Counted from the first letter of the stretch, positions 1-9,070 are shown. The stretch is 62,663 nt of DNA from an uncultured bacterium (GCA_938003875.1 CALKWO010000303.1:1-62663), one strand, 5' to 3'. Program-made: numbers and translations. The notes: generated by a model not told the origin, from the letters alone.

Positions 1-54
1 TTAAATCGCATATTATTTGACTCTGTATGCAACGCAAGTGAGAAGTGCTGTAAT
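1..54. repeat. Right half of MITE-like element (copy 1, cut by window start)
   Basis: These bases match the right part of the complete element at 23768-23966 with a few differences. Read on the minus strand, the end at base 54 begins ATTACAGC and continues with the same terminal inverted repeat as the other copies. Seventeen bases separate it from the stop codon of the PpiD-like gene. Confidence 0.8.
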
Positions 55-71
55 ATGCAAGGATGTTGAAA

Positions 72-2759
72 TTAATCTACTGAGACTTCTTCTTCATCCA
101 AAGCATCTTCATCTTGTATCTCAAGTCCCATTTCTTTCCTGATTTTATTGTGAACCAGGAACATAAGCAAACGAGAGCGATATGCACGTGCCCAGAGAAT
201 TTTACGAATGCGTTCCTGAGCATCCATAGGAATCTGAGATAAGACGGGAACTGTCTTTTCTGCCATCTGGAAGAGATAAGCATCTCCCTTTTCGGAATCT
301 ACGATTTGAGAACTTACTTCTCCTGCATTCAAGGAAAGCAGAAGTTCCATACCTGGCAGATTTTTGAGTTCTTTCAGTTCTTGAATATTTTCAAAAACAG
401 AAGTTGTTTCGCAGTTGACACCTTTTTCTATACATAAAGCATGGAAAATATCTATGGAGAGTTTTTCTAATCTTTGCTGTTTTTCCCTACTTAATGTATT
501 TAATTCAGCTTCGATACTTTTTCTTTCTTCTTCCTGTTTTTTATCTTTATCTTTCAATAAAGCTACTATTTTGGCATCATAATCCTCTTCTATGCTTTTT
601 TTAGCTTCTTTATATTGGACTTCGTACTGATTTTTCCAGGAAGCAAGTTTATCTCGAAGCTTAGCCAATGCTCTGGATTTGAGGAATGCTTCTTTTACTT
701 TTGCCTGGACTTTTTCAAAATCGCCATCTTGTTCCTCTTCATAAGCCAGAACCTGATAGAAATATTTGCCATTTTCAAAATCTTTCACATCAGAGATTTC
801 GCCTTTTTTATCGAGGCTATCTACAAAATCAGAAATTCCCAGAGGATTTTTTTCTTTGATTTCTTCTTTTGTAAGAAGCTGTGTTTCTTCTACGAATTTT
901 AAGGCATCAGGTACAATCATAACCTGTCTGGCGATTTCTGGGATCATGACGCTCAATACTAAATCTTTTCCACGATCTTTACAGAGCTTATGAGCAATCT
1001 GAACTTTCTGGATTTCTTTGATTCTGACAAAATTAGCTACTCGTTTTTCCAGATCTTCTTTTACCTCATCGAAAGGTTTATAAGAAGCTGGCTCTTCTTT
1101 CTTATCGCTTGCTATTTTGTACAAAGGATCTTTATATTCATCATAGAATACCTTCATTTCATTGGTTGTAACAAGCAAATTCGAGCTAAGGTCTTTTTCA
1201 TTGGCAAAAACATAAGCTATTCTATAGCGTTCTGGTGTGCGGAACTGAACTTTATTGTTCTCATAATAGCATTGCAGGAAATACTCATCGTCTTTTTCGA
1301 TTTCTTCTTTCGTGAGATATTTGGCATCTGCTTTGTTTAAGAGCCTGAAGCAATAGTAAGTTTTGATGTCCTGATTATCAGAAGCAAGAACAGAAGAAAT
1401 TTCTCCTATTTTCAGGTTTTTATAAACTAGCTCTTTTCCGCCTAAGGGAGTTTTGTCTTCTTTACTAAAAAAATGATTTTCTGCAACATCTTTTCTGTTT
1501 TGATATTGCAAATTATGCTCTTTCGCTATTTCTGCTAAAGGAGCGGAATTGCCCAAAGAAGCAATCTTTTCTCGAATTTCATTCAGGAATGTGTATGCCT
1601 TTTGGTTGGCTTTTTGAAAACGCAATTGTTTTTCAATTCTTGCCTCGTCTTCTTTGATCTTCTTTTCTGTGACCTTGGTGTCTTCCTCTTCTTCTTTATC
1701 AGAATCTTTTTTGGCTTTACGCTCTTCCTGATATGCTTTGTCTACTTCTTCTTTGCTTACTGTGACAGCGTTCAAGAAGTTTGTTCCGTTGACAGATATG
1801 TAATCGAATTCTGCAATAGCGGGCAATTTAAAATATTCGGGATTGTTCTTGGATTGTTCCAGAAAAAAAGCTACTCTTTCCTGAGTGTAGTTTTTTTCTT
1901 CCTCTAATCCCAAAGATTTATGAGAAACTTTGAGCCATTGCATACGATTCTTTGTATGATATTGATTGTAGGTTTCATAAACAGCTTTAGTAGAAATTTT
2001 CGCTCCTGTATTTCTTGCTTGTAAATATTTCAAGATGGTCAGGATTTCTTTGGCTGCCTGGCTCATAGTACTAGGGGTCAGTCTTAGATTTCGCAATCTT
2101 TCATAATAATCATAAGCTGTCTGGAAGCCTTTTTGGGTATCTGCCAGGAAATTATTGATTTCTCCTTCGCCTACTTCGACACCCCATTCTTTGGCTTGAT
2201 GTAGCAACATCAAGAAATTCCATACATCATTTTTGGTGATGCCCTGAGCAGCTTTTTCGCGATCTTGGGCATTAAGACTATAATAAAATTCAAACTCTTC
2301 CATTTTAGGAGGATAGACTGCTGCACCAGGTAAAAGATAGTCCATGCTGCCTTCAATCAAGGCTTTCCATTTCATGGGATTGTTCAGTCTTTCATCCAAT
2401 CTCTGATCCAATGTAACGATAGATTCTTTTAAAGAGTAGATAGAATCCCACACAGGATTTTCCATATAAAACAGATGCCTGAAATTTTTAGGGTCTTCTC
2501 CTGGTACTACTTTTTGAATTTTTTGAGCTTTTGGGCTAAGAAAGTCTGCGAATTTAAAAAAGCTTCTCCATCGGTCCATAGAATTGGCAAATTGCATTCT
2601 TGAGACGCTGATTTTTTTATCTGCAAATGTTCCTAATATTTCATTATCCTGTGGATTGGTAAGATTCATAAAAATGGTTCCCATTCCAAAAGAAGCTGCA
2701 ATTAAAACAGTTACAGAAATCAGGAACATTTTATGATATTTTTGCATTTGAGTAAACAT
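72..2759 (-). CDS. PpiD/SurA-like periplasmic foldase, membrane-anchored
   Basis: This 895-residue protein has one N-terminal membrane segment (about residues 12-31), and the region after it (FADKKISVSRMQFA, about 45-58) resembles the SurA/PpiD N-terminal chaperone domain. The rest is Lys/Glu-rich and helical, with linker-like stretches (PFDEVKEDLEKRV; AKVKEAFLKSRA) typical of PpiD proteins. I see no intact parvulin catalytic domain, so a holdase-like role at the outer face of the inner membrane is more likely than isomerase activity. The ATG at 2759 follows AGGA at 9 bases. It is the last gene of the rnf operon, 44 bases after rnfG, in the place where rnfE, rnfA or rnfB would be expected. 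The tail is strongly acidic. Confidence 0.6.
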   Translation of the reverse strand: MFTQMQKYHKMFLISVTVLIAASFGMGTIFMNLTNPQDNEILGTFADKKISVSRMQFANSMDRWRSFFKFADFLSPKAQKIQKVVPGEDPKNFRHLFYMENPVWDSIYSLKESIVTLDQRLDERLNNPMKWKALIEGSMDYLLPGAAVYPPKMEEFEFYYSLNAQDREKAAQGITKNDVWNFLMLLHQAKEWGVEVGEGEINNFLADTQKGFQTAYDYYERLRNLRLTPSTMSQAAKEILTILKYLQARNTGAKISTKAVYETYNQYHTKNRMQWLKVSHKSLGLEEEKNYTQERVAFFLEQSKNNPEYFKLPAIAEFDYISVNGTNFLNAVTVSKEEVDKAYQEERKAKKDSDKEEEEDTKVTEKKIKEDEARIEKQLRFQKANQKAYTFLNEIREKIASLGNSAPLAEIAKEHNLQYQNRKDVAENHFFSKEDKTPLGGKELVYKNLKIGEISSVLASDNQDIKTYYCFRLLNKADAKYLTKEEIEKDDEYFLQCYYENNKVQFRTPERYRIAYVFANEKDLSSNLLVTTNEMKVFYDEYKDPLYKIASDKKEEPASYKPFDEVKEDLEKRVANFVRIKEIQKVQIAHKLCKDRGKDLVLSVMIPEIARQVMIVPDALKFVEETQLLTKEEIKEKNPLGISDFVDSLDKKGEISDVKDFENGKYFYQVLAYEEEQDGDFEKVQAKVKEAFLKSRALAKLRDKLASWKNQYEVQYKEAKKSIEEDYDAKIVALLKDKDKKQEEERKSIEAELNTLSREKQQRLEKLSIDIFHALCIEKGVNCETTSVFENIQELKELKNLPGMELLLSLNAGEVSSQIVDSEKGDAYLFQMAEKTVPVLSQIPMDAQERIRKILWARAYRSRLLMFLVHNKIRKEMGLEIQDEDALDEEEVSVD

Positions 2760-2803
2760 TCAAACTATCCTCATTTAAATTAAAGACTCAATAACCTAGT
2801 TGT

Positions 2804-3427
2804 TTATTTTTTTCCAGCCTCATTACGATAGGCTTGAATAATTTTTACCGCTTTTTTGACACTGTTGTTTATAGCATTGGAGGTAATGGTGGATCCTGAA
2901 ATTACCTTGATACCATCTTTTGCTTTCAGATCGAGTTGCTCCTCATTTTTTCCTGAGAATTGGCTTTGAAACCACGGACGTTTGGTAAGTTCTTTTTCCG
3001 ATGACCAAAGAGAAGACAATTTCTTTACGCCAGTAGAAACACATTCTGCACCTAGGCCTGGTGTTTCTTGCTGGAAAACGATCTCGATAGCTATGATTTT
3101 ATTTTGGTCGTCAATACCGATCATGGTCTGTACCACACTGGAATAGCCCTGCTCTCCAGATTGTAAACCCCATCCTTTAACCTCTTTGGTTTTAGGATCA
3201 CGGCCCAAATAGATAAGATACGATTCTTTCCCTTGATAGGAAAAAGTAACAGGATTTGTATCTACTTCCAGTCCATGTAAAATCACAGAAAGAGCCGCTT
3301 GTTTCTTTTCATCTTCTTTTTTGTTAATGGCTTCGAATGTTGTACTATAAACAAAACTTACAGCCAAAATAGCTACAGAACATATTATTCCCAAAATAAA
3401 GCTAAAATGCAACATCTTTTTTAGCAT
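2804..3427 (-). CDS. rnfG: Rnf/Nqr electron transport complex FMN-binding subunit G
   Basis: A 207-residue protein with one N-terminal membrane segment (about 8-28) and a periplasmic FMN-binding domain, as in RnfG/NqrC. Visible family features are the QETPGLGAE segment and, near the C-terminus, SGSTITSNA at the place of the covalent FMN site. The usual flavinylation motif is DxxSGAT; here Asp is replaced and Ala is Ser, so FMN attachment is less certain than normal. In the complex the subunit passes electrons across the membrane between ferredoxin and NAD while ions are pumped. The stop of rnfD and this start share one base (TGATG), which indicates translational coupling. Confidence 0.85.
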   Translation of the reverse strand: MLKKMLHFSFILGIICSVAILAVSFVYSTTFEAINKKEDEKKQAALSVILHGLEVDTNPVTFSYQGKESYLIYLGRDPKTKEVKGWGLQSGEQGYSSVVQTMIGIDDQNKIIAIEIVFQQETPGLGAECVSTGVKKLSSLWSSEKELTKRPWFQSQFSGKNEEQLDLKAKDGIKVISGSTITSNAINNSVKKAVKIIQAYRNEAGKK

Positions 3428-4551
3428 CAGGATCTTCCTCCAAAAACTTTGGGTCGTGTATAGCGATCAATCAGAGGGACTGTTGTATTCATGAGCAAAA
3501 TAGAATAGCAGACACCTTCTGGATAGCCGCCATATAATCGGATGATTACAGTGAGTACCCCGATTCCTATACCGAAAATAATCTGTCCTTTAGCCGTGAT
3601 AGGAGAAGTGACCATATCTGTTGCCATAAAAAAGGCACCTAACATACATCCACCAGCTAAAATATGGAAAAGAGGATCTCCTGCAAACCATACCCATTCT
3701 ATTCCATTGGCTCCACTGGCAGGATTATACCAACCTACCTTTACAGGCAAAATCCAGGCAAGAAGTGCGGTGGTCAATAAAATAGTAAGTGGCAAATACC
3801 ATTTTATTATTCCGTAGAAAATCAATACAATACCGCCAAGCAAAAGCATAACTGCGCTGGTTTCTCCTAAACAACCAGAAACAGTGCCTATAAATAAATC
3901 TTTCCAAGAAGCCGCTTCTTGCTTGCGTATTTTTTCCCATGTCTGCTTTCCATTCTCCCCCAATATATTTAAATAATGGGAAGCATCTTTGGAGGCAGCC
4001 AAACCTACGCTTTTTTCAGCAGTACTTTTTAGGCAACGGAGAGGTGTTGCTCCGCTAGTTGGTAAAGGTTGACCGCTCACTGTCTGTATATTGCTGGATA
4101 TAGGCCATACCGCTGTCATAATAAATCCAAAAGAAGCAAGAACAAAGGCCCTTCCTGCAAGCGCAGGATTCCATATATTCATCCCTAAACCACCAAACGC
4201 ATGTTTGGCTATGGCAATAGAGAAAAAAGACCCAAAGACAACAACATACCAGTAATTCTCTGCGGATATGCAATAGGCAAAAAGAAGTCCTGTAACAGCA
4301 GCACTTCCATCGGACAGCGTCACTTTGACTCCGCGCATTCTCTGGCATATATATTCTGCAATCATTGCCGTTGCAATACTAATCAAAATTACCCATAATG
4401 CTTTTATGCCATGAACATAAATTCCTACTGCGCCAGCAGGAATAAGGCATACAAAGACCATCCACATAATCCAGGGGATATTGATTTTTTTATGGATATG
4501 GGGAGATGAGGTAACTGTATAAAGTTTTTCTGCTATCTTTTCTTCTGGCAT
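3427..4551 (-). CDS. rnfD: Rnf electron transport complex membrane subunit D
   Basis: A 374-residue polytopic membrane protein of the NqrB/RnfD family. Many hydrophobic helices are visible, as is the SGATPL motif in the middle, whose Thr normally carries a covalent FMN. The Asp that usually stands three residues before this motif is absent (PLPTSGATPL). The order C-D-G with a 53-base gap after rnfC and coupled start of rnfG is the standard Rnf order. Function: part of the ion-translocating ferredoxin:NAD oxidoreductase in the inner membrane. Confidence 0.9.
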   Translation of the reverse strand: MPEEKIAEKLYTVTSSPHIHKKINIPWIMWMVFVCLIPAGAVGIYVHGIKALWVILISIATAMIAEYICQRMRGVKVTLSDGSAAVTGLLFAYCISAENYWYVVVFGSFFSIAIAKHAFGGLGMNIWNPALAGRAFVLASFGFIMTAVWPISSNIQTVSGQPLPTSGATPLRCLKSTAEKSVGLAASKDASHYLNILGENGKQTWEKIRKQEAASWKDLFIGTVSGCLGETSAVMLLLGGIVLIFYGIIKWYLPLTILLTTALLAWILPVKVGWYNPASGANGIEWVWFAGDPLFHILAGGCMLGAFFMATDMVTSPITAKGQIIFGIGIGVLTVIIRLYGGYPEGVCYSILLMNTTVPLIDRYTRPKVFGGRS

Positions 4552-4604
4552 TCCTAATCAATACCTTTCTCATCAGGGGCATATTCCTGGAAGTATATAG
4601 TTTA

Positions 4605-5933
4605 CTACTTTGCCCCTTTTGCTTTTCTTTGTTTCATGAGTTGGGCTTTCCCCAACTTGACAAACTGGACGATAGGCCTGTTTGCAGGACAAACATAGGC
4701 ACACACGCCACATTCCATACAATCCATGAGATTGTATTGTTCTGCAAGGTCTACTCTGCCTCTTTGCAGCGTTATGGAAAGCTCGCTGGGAACAAGCCTC
4801 ATAGGACAATGATCTACGCAAGCACCACACCTAATACAATTTTTATAGTCCATATCTTGGGTGTCTTGCAAGACTAGAATTCCACTGGTGCCTTTTGTAA
4901 CGGGGACTTCTTCAGAATATTGAGCCATACCCATCATCGGCCCGCCAAGAATGATTTTTTTACTTCCAGGGCGAAGCTTTGCATATTCTAAAATTTTAGA
5001 AATAGGCGTACCGATGCGTACGCGCAGATTCTGTGGATTTTCTACACCATCCCCTGTTATAGTAAGGTAGCGTTCCGTAACAGGCTCATTGAAATAGATT
5101 GCCCGATAGATATAGTATGTTGTCATGACATTATGAACCACAACTCCAATATCCATAGGCAAACCGCCTGCAGGTACATCGCGGTTGATAATGGCTTTGA
5201 TCAGTTGCTTTTCTGCACCTTGTGGATATTTTACCTTCAAGAGATGTACATGAATATCTTCACACTCTTTTTGAGATGCAGCCTGTTTGATTTTTTCAAA
5301 TGCGTCTGGCTTATTTCCTTCAATACCAATATGGATCTGCTTTACGCCAAGAATACTCTGGATAATTTTGGCACCTTGGATGATTTCTTCTGCAAAATCT
5401 AACATCAAACGGTGATCGCAGGTAAGATATGGTTCGCATTCTACTCCGTTGATGATTAAAGTATCAATTACCTTATCTTTTGGGGGAGAAAGCTTGACAT
5501 GAGAAGGAAATGTCGCCCCTCCCATGCCTGCTATTCCTGAATCTTGAATGATCTTCAACATTTCTTGTGCGGACAACTTTTTCGCTTTTGCCCTGCATTT
5601 AGAAAAGTCTTCCATCCATATGTCTTCGCCATCTGGCTGTATAATCACTGCCTCCATTTTTCGACCCAGAGGATGAATAACTGGCTCTACGGCAACCACT
5701 GTTCCCGATGTAGGGGCATGAATGAAACAAGATACCATACCAGAGGCTTCTCCTATCACTTGCCCTCTCTTTACTTTTTCATCTTTTTTTACGATTGGTT
5801 TAGCAGGAATTCCGATATGCTGGGACATCAAACAAACCAGTTTATCACCAAGAGGAAAATGGATGAAAGGCTTATTTTCAGTCTGTTGTTTGCATTCCGG
5901 AGGGTGTATTCCTCCAGAAAAAGTTTTCGCCAT
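4605..5933 (-). CDS. rnfC: Rnf electron transport complex subunit C
   Basis: A 442-residue iron-sulfur and nucleotide-binding subunit. The N-terminus (FSGGIHPPE) is typical of RnfC. The 51K-like core has GMGGATFPSHVKL, and two CxxCxxCxxxCP clusters follow (CIRCGACVDHCP and CMECGVCAYVCP), each for a 4Fe-4S centre. I chose the ATG at 5933 because AAAGGA lies 11 bases before it and the protein then begins MAKTFSGG; the in-frame ATG at 5960 has no Shine-Dalgarno sequence. It is 30 bases downstream of the parvulin gene. The length is close to compact RnfC proteins, without the long Ala/Lys-rich tail of enterobacterial forms. Confidence 0.92.
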   Translation of the reverse strand: MAKTFSGGIHPPECKQQTENKPFIHFPLGDKLVCLMSQHIGIPAKPIVKKDEKVKRGQVIGEASGMVSCFIHAPTSGTVVAVEPVIHPLGRKMEAVIIQPDGEDIWMEDFSKCRAKAKKLSAQEMLKIIQDSGIAGMGGATFPSHVKLSPPKDKVIDTLIINGVECEPYLTCDHRLMLDFAEEIIQGAKIIQSILGVKQIHIGIEGNKPDAFEKIKQAASQKECEDIHVHLLKVKYPQGAEKQLIKAIINRDVPAGGLPMDIGVVVHNVMTTYYIYRAIYFNEPVTERYLTITGDGVENPQNLRVRIGTPISKILEYAKLRPGSKKIILGGPMMGMAQYSEEVPVTKGTSGILVLQDTQDMDYKNCIRCGACVDHCPMRLVPSELSITLQRGRVDLAEQYNLMDCMECGVCAYVCPANRPIVQFVKLGKAQLMKQRKAKGAK

Positions 5934-5963
5934 ACTGTATTTTTCCTTTGCAAAAAACATATT

Positions 5964-6833
5964 TTAAAAATTTTGCTTGATTTGATACTTTTTTTTCATT
6001 TTATCAATCCATCGTTTTAATTCCCGATCATCTACTGGATTTCTTTCAATAGAATCCAATATCTTCATCCTGTCTTGTCCCCAACTAGCATCGGGCTTAG
6101 GAGGATAGACTTTCAGCACCTGAAGAATATGGTATCCCCAGGGAGAGATGATAATTTCACTCATTTGCATAGGTTGCAAAGCAAAAAGGGCTTTTTCTAA
6201 AGAAGGGTCAATATCACCAGGGAAAAGCCTGGGAAATCTTCCTCCTTGAGACTTTGTAGCCGATAGAGATTCTTTTTGGGCTAAAGCCTCAAAATCTGCA
6301 TGGAGCTTAAGCTTATTTAAAATTTCCTGAGCCTTTTCCTGGCTGGAAACCATGATATGGCGAGCATCTATTTGTATCTCTCTCATTTGAGAAAGCCTGA
6401 TTAAGCATTGCAAGGCAATTTTATAACGCAATCTATATACTGTATCTGAAAAAATTTTTTCTTCTTTCACTCCCCTTTGCAATAGATAATCCTGCCAGGT
6501 TTGTTTTTCCTTTTTCTCTATATCTTGTTTAAATTTTTGTATTTCTTCAGACGCTTTGTTTTCCAGGAAAGCAGGAGAGAAAGCAATTTTTTCCGATTTA
6601 GCTTCCAGTTTAACAATTTGATAAAGAATCAGCTCTGTTATGATCTCTTGCGTTTGAACAGGATAGCGGTCTTTCATCAGATCGAATATCTGATTTTTTG
6701 TGATAGAAAAACCCTCTACCATGACTGCAATATTTTGCTCCTCTTCTTTTGTTTGCGTATATACAGCAGTAAGGAATAGAACAAAAACAATAATCGTGTA
6801 AATCTTCCTATTTTTGCACATGAATAAATCCAC
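5964..6833 (-). CDS. Parvulin-type peptidyl-prolyl cis-trans isomerase (exported)
   Basis: A 289-residue SurA/PrsA-like foldase. After a hydrophobic export signal (about residues 12-25) comes a helical chaperone region, then a clear rotamase domain at about 155-260. It starts with ARHIMV and has the expected QGGRFPRLFPGDI and SPWGYHILQV segments. The GTG at 6833 is preferred because GGAG lies 8 bases upstream; the ATG at 6821 has only a weak site. That Shine-Dalgarno lies inside a short dispersed repeat (6833-6852). It is first in the operon with rnfCDG and follows a consensus promoter at 6891-6918. It probably folds exported proteins; a specific role in Rnf assembly is only an inference. Confidence 0.85.
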   Translation of the reverse strand: MDLFMCKNRKIYTIIVFVLFLTAVYTQTKEEEQNIAVMVEGFSITKNQIFDLMKDRYPVQTQEIITELILYQIVKLEAKSEKIAFSPAFLENKASEEIQKFKQDIEKKEKQTWQDYLLQRGVKEEKIFSDTVYRLRYKIALQCLIRLSQMREIQIDARHIMVSSQEKAQEILNKLKLHADFEALAQKESLSATKSQGGRFPRLFPGDIDPSLEKALFALQPMQMSEIIISPWGYHILQVLKVYPPKPDASWGQDRMKILDSIERNPVDDRELKRWIDKMKKKYQIKQNF

Positions 6834-6852
6834 AGCATCTGCTCCAGCAGGC
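6833..6852. repeat. Partial AGCAGATGCTAT-family hairpin repeat
   Basis: Nineteen bases from 6834 are identical to 8384-8402 (AGCATCTGCTCCAGCAGGC on the plus strand). Only one arm of the hairpin is present here. On the minus strand it supplies the GGAG in front of the GTG start of the parvulin gene. Confidence 0.6.
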
Positions 6853-6890
6853 AGTATGTTACAAAAAAATCTATAAGAACATGAAAGAAT

Positions 6891-6918
6891 ATTATAGCAA
6901 TTTCGCAGAATTTGTCAA
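6891..6918 (-). promoter_or_regulatory. Sigma70-type promoter of the parvulin-rnfCDG operon
   Basis: On the minus strand the -35 box TTGACA (6918-6913) and the -10 box TATAAT (6896-6891) are both perfect, with a 16-base spacer and an extended TGC before the -10. Transcription would start near 6884, about 50 bases before the first start codon. Confidence 0.75.
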
Positions 6919-6923
6919 TGCAG

Positions 6924-6952
6924 AACGTTACGGATTAAAAATCCGTAACGTT
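6924..6952. repeat. CGTTACGGAT hairpin, copy 1
   Basis: A perfect 12-base inverted repeat (6924-6935 and 6941-6952) with a five-base loop. The same stem occurs at 44694-44717. It lies between the stop of the lipoprotein gene and the promoter of the next operon. It has no T-run after it, so it is not a standard terminator. Confidence 0.75.
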
Positions 6953-6967
6953 GAACAAGAATCCAAT

Positions 6968-7594
6968 TTACTCTGCAAATTGAATTTCTTTAATCAGATT
7001 TTCTAAGCTATCTCTGTTATCGATAATACAATCTGGCCCAAATTCCTTACTTAAAGGCTCCTCTACGACATCTTTACCGTCTTGAACCATCTTTCCTGTT
7101 CTAATAGTAAACTCATATTTTGCATAAGCTCTTCTTGCCTCTGCGCTTATCACTGTTCTTCCTACAACTTTTTCAATGTCAAAATCTTTAGCATCAATTT
7201 CTTGATATTCTTTGCCTTTTAGCCATTTTTCCTTGAGTGTTTTCAAGATTTCTGCTCGCTCCTCAGGCTCAATGAGTTCATTGGTCTTAAAAATTAGGAT
7301 CAGTCTTGTATCCCCTGCTACCAAAGTTTCTTTTGCAGGTGCAGCCACAACAGGCTCTTCTATTTTTACAGGAGGGTTAACATTCACGGGGGCAGGAATC
7401 AGAGTTTCTAAATTCGCAGGCTCTTTCTGAATTTCTACTTTTAATTGGTCTTTTTCTTCTGCTTTAGGCTCTATTTTCTGAATTTCTACTGTTTTTTTAT
7501 CCTGTTTTTCATGAGTTACTTGTTCTTTGGAAGCGCACCCAGAAACTAAGAGTAGAGTACAAAGTATCATCAAGAATATAGAAAAAATTTTCAT
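6968..7594 (-). CDS. Outer-membrane or periplasmic lipoprotein, unknown function
   Basis: A 208-residue protein with a lipoprotein signal (MKIFSIFLMILCTLLLVSGC; the lipobox Cys is residue 20). A Lys/Glu/Pro-rich linker follows, then a domain of about 110 residues (from TRLILIFKTNELIEPEERAE) that I do not recognise. The ATG at 7594 is chosen because GGGAG lies 8 bases before it, and this start does not overlap the upstream gene; an in-frame ATG at 7609 would. The gene follows the unknown 7600-8286 gene by five bases and ends just before the rnf operon promoter. Confidence 0.75.
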   Translation of the reverse strand: MKIFSIFLMILCTLLLVSGCASKEQVTHEKQDKKTVEIQKIEPKAEEKDQLKVEIQKEPANLETLIPAPVNVNPPVKIEEPVVAAPAKETLVAGDTRLILIFKTNELIEPEERAEILKTLKEKWLKGKEYQEIDAKDFDIEKVVGRTVISAEARRAYAKYEFTIRTGKMVQDGKDVVEEPLSKEFGPDCIIDNRDSLENLIKEIQFAE

Positions 7595-7599
7595 TAAAA

Positions 7600-8286
7600 T
7601 TACTCCCATTTATTAATAAATTGTTTTTTTTTCATATCAAATTCGATTGGATTATGATTTACAAGACGGTGGATAACATACAAGCCTTTCTCTGAAAGCT
7701 TATAATCTACCATAGCCGCTCTCTTCTGAGTATTTTCATCCATGGGGGGCCATCGCAATGATTCCATGAGTTCTAAAAAATGCCTGGGGGCTAGAGAAAA
7801 GAGGTGTTTGGGAAGTTCCTGTGAAGCTTGAACGACTAAAATAATACGAAATAAAGCAAGATCTGCGTAATATTTGGCTAATAACTGCTGTTGGATTAAA
7901 AATATTTGTATATGCTCTAGTAGCTCGTCATCAATCGTAAGAAAAGAGAACCTTTTTTGGTCAAATTCTTCTTGAACCATACATTGCATATTCTGAAGGA
8001 GCTGTTCTTTTTCCTGCAGCAATCCAATAATTTTTTCCATGAGAAGCTTACTGTCTTTTTTATGCCAATAGTCTGCCAGCATCCCCCCAATATTAATGGC
8101 ATTATAATTTCCATTAATACTATTGCCCAGGAAGCAAGCACCTTGTTCCTGAATAAATGTATGTTCTGGTACCGTTGTGATGGCGGATACAAAGCTTTTC
8201 AATTCTTGATCAAAATTCAGATCTTCCAAAACATCCTGAATGTCTTTTGGCTTGAGAGAATTTTTTTGAGGTTTTATTTCTGACAC
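7600..8286 (-). CDS. Hypothetical protein, mostly helical
   Basis: A protein of about 228 residues with no signal peptide or membrane segment and no family I can name. It is rich in Leu, Gln and Lys in the middle (KIIGLLQEKEQLLQNMQ), which suggests helices. The N-terminal part contains GACFLGNSINGNYNAINIGG. The GTG at 8286 is preferred because AGAAGGAG stands 7 bases upstream; the in-frame ATG at 8310 lacks any such site. It probably shares a transcript with the downstream lipoprotein gene, five bases away. Confidence 0.65.
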   Translation of the reverse strand: MSEIKPQKNSLKPKDIQDVLEDLNFDQELKSFVSAITTVPEHTFIQEQGACFLGNSINGNYNAINIGGMLADYWHKKDSKLLMEKIIGLLQEKEQLLQNMQCMVQEEFDQKRFSFLTIDDELLEHIQIFLIQQQLLAKYYADLALFRIILVVQASQELPKHLFSLAPRHFLELMESLRWPPMDENTQKRAAMVDYKLSEKGLYVIHRLVNHNPIEFDMKKKQFINKWE

Positions 8287-8359
8287 AAGGCAACTCCTTC
8301 TTGACTTCATTTTTCAACTATCTTAGTCCCAAAGGAACAAAAACTAATAGCCTCTATTG

Positions 8360-8405
8360 CCAGATGAGCAGTGCTATGAGAATAGCATCTGCTCCAGCAG
8401 GCGGC
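8360..8405. repeat. AGCAGATGCTAT-family hairpin repeat
   Basis: The segment can fold with arms GAGCAGTGCTAT (8366-8377) and ATAGCATCTGCTC (8382-8394), with one bulged base. It resembles the element at 21121-21165 read on the opposite strand and shares 19 bases with 6834-6852. It lies between the rubrerythrin-like gene and the hypothetical gene 7600-8286. Confidence 0.6.
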
Positions 8406-8473
8406 ATTCAGCCTTATTTTTTTTATGGACTATAAATACCACAGATTCTGTTAGAGCCAGAAGCTACACTTTT

Positions 8474-8953
8474 CTAGCTTTTTAAACTTTTTCTCATATT
8501 GTAAAGTTGAAGAAGATGCTGTTTTTCTTCATCAATCAGTTTTTTGATTGTAGGTTTATGCTCTGGATCCACTAAATTAAAAAGCTCTGTAAAAAAGATA
8601 ATGGCATCTTTTTCAAAATGCATAGCCATGGTTAAGGCATCATCAGGCAATTTGACCTTATCATGAAATTTATCAGAATCAATTTCATAATAAAGCTTGT
8701 CATCCAAAAATGCTTCGATATAATTTGCCAATTCGCCATCATAGGATTCTTTTGCTTCTTGAAGCTCACCTAAAGAGCTTTTAATCAGAGTAAATTTAGC
8801 AACATGCTCTTCTTCCCAAAGAGAAAGATCGCTAAAAAGCTTCACTAATCTTGCATCTTGATAAATTGTAGAAAGTTTAGTATAGAAATCTCTTCTTTTT
8901 TTTTCTTTCTCGATACCCATTTCCATGATTTCTGCGATTTTAAATACGGACAT
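8474..8953 (-). CDS. Rubrerythrin/ferritin-like diiron protein
   Basis: A 159-residue four-helix protein of the ferritin-like family. It carries the ligand patterns WEEEH (first half) and EEKQH (near the C-terminus), with further Glu residues in helices one and three. No rubredoxin domain is attached, so this is an erythrin-type or rubrerythrin-like short form. Such proteins usually remove peroxide or store iron. The ATG at 8953 is chosen because AGGAG lies 6 bases before it; the ATG at 8959 would leave no spacer. A long leader carrying a double hairpin (8972-9013) precedes it. Confidence 0.75.
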   Translation of the reverse strand: MSVFKIAEIMEMGIEKEKKRRDFYTKLSTIYQDARLVKLFSDLSLWEEEHVAKFTLIKSSLGELQEAKESYDGELANYIEAFLDDKLYYEIDSDKFHDKVKLPDDALTMAMHFEKDAIIFFTELFNLVDPEHKPTIKKLIDEEKQHLLQLYNMRKSLKS

Positions 8954-8971
8954 ATCCATCTCCTAAATTAT

Positions 8972-9013
8972 CAGGGGCAATGCCCCTGTCTATTAGATTT
9001 CGCCCCTTTGGGC
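8972..9013. repeat. CAGGGGC double-hairpin repeat, copy 1
   Basis: The first hairpin is CAGGGGCA (8972-8979) with TGCCCCTG (8981-8988). A second GC-rich hairpin, GCCC..GGGC, follows at 9002-9013. A very similar pair occurs at 22650-22692, and single versions occur at 33809-33827 and near 42988. It sits in the untranslated leader of the rubrerythrin-like gene. Confidence 0.65.
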
Positions 9014-9070
9014 TAAAGCTAAGCTTTATTTGAGAGCTTGTTAAAACACAAATAACAAAATATTTAGATT

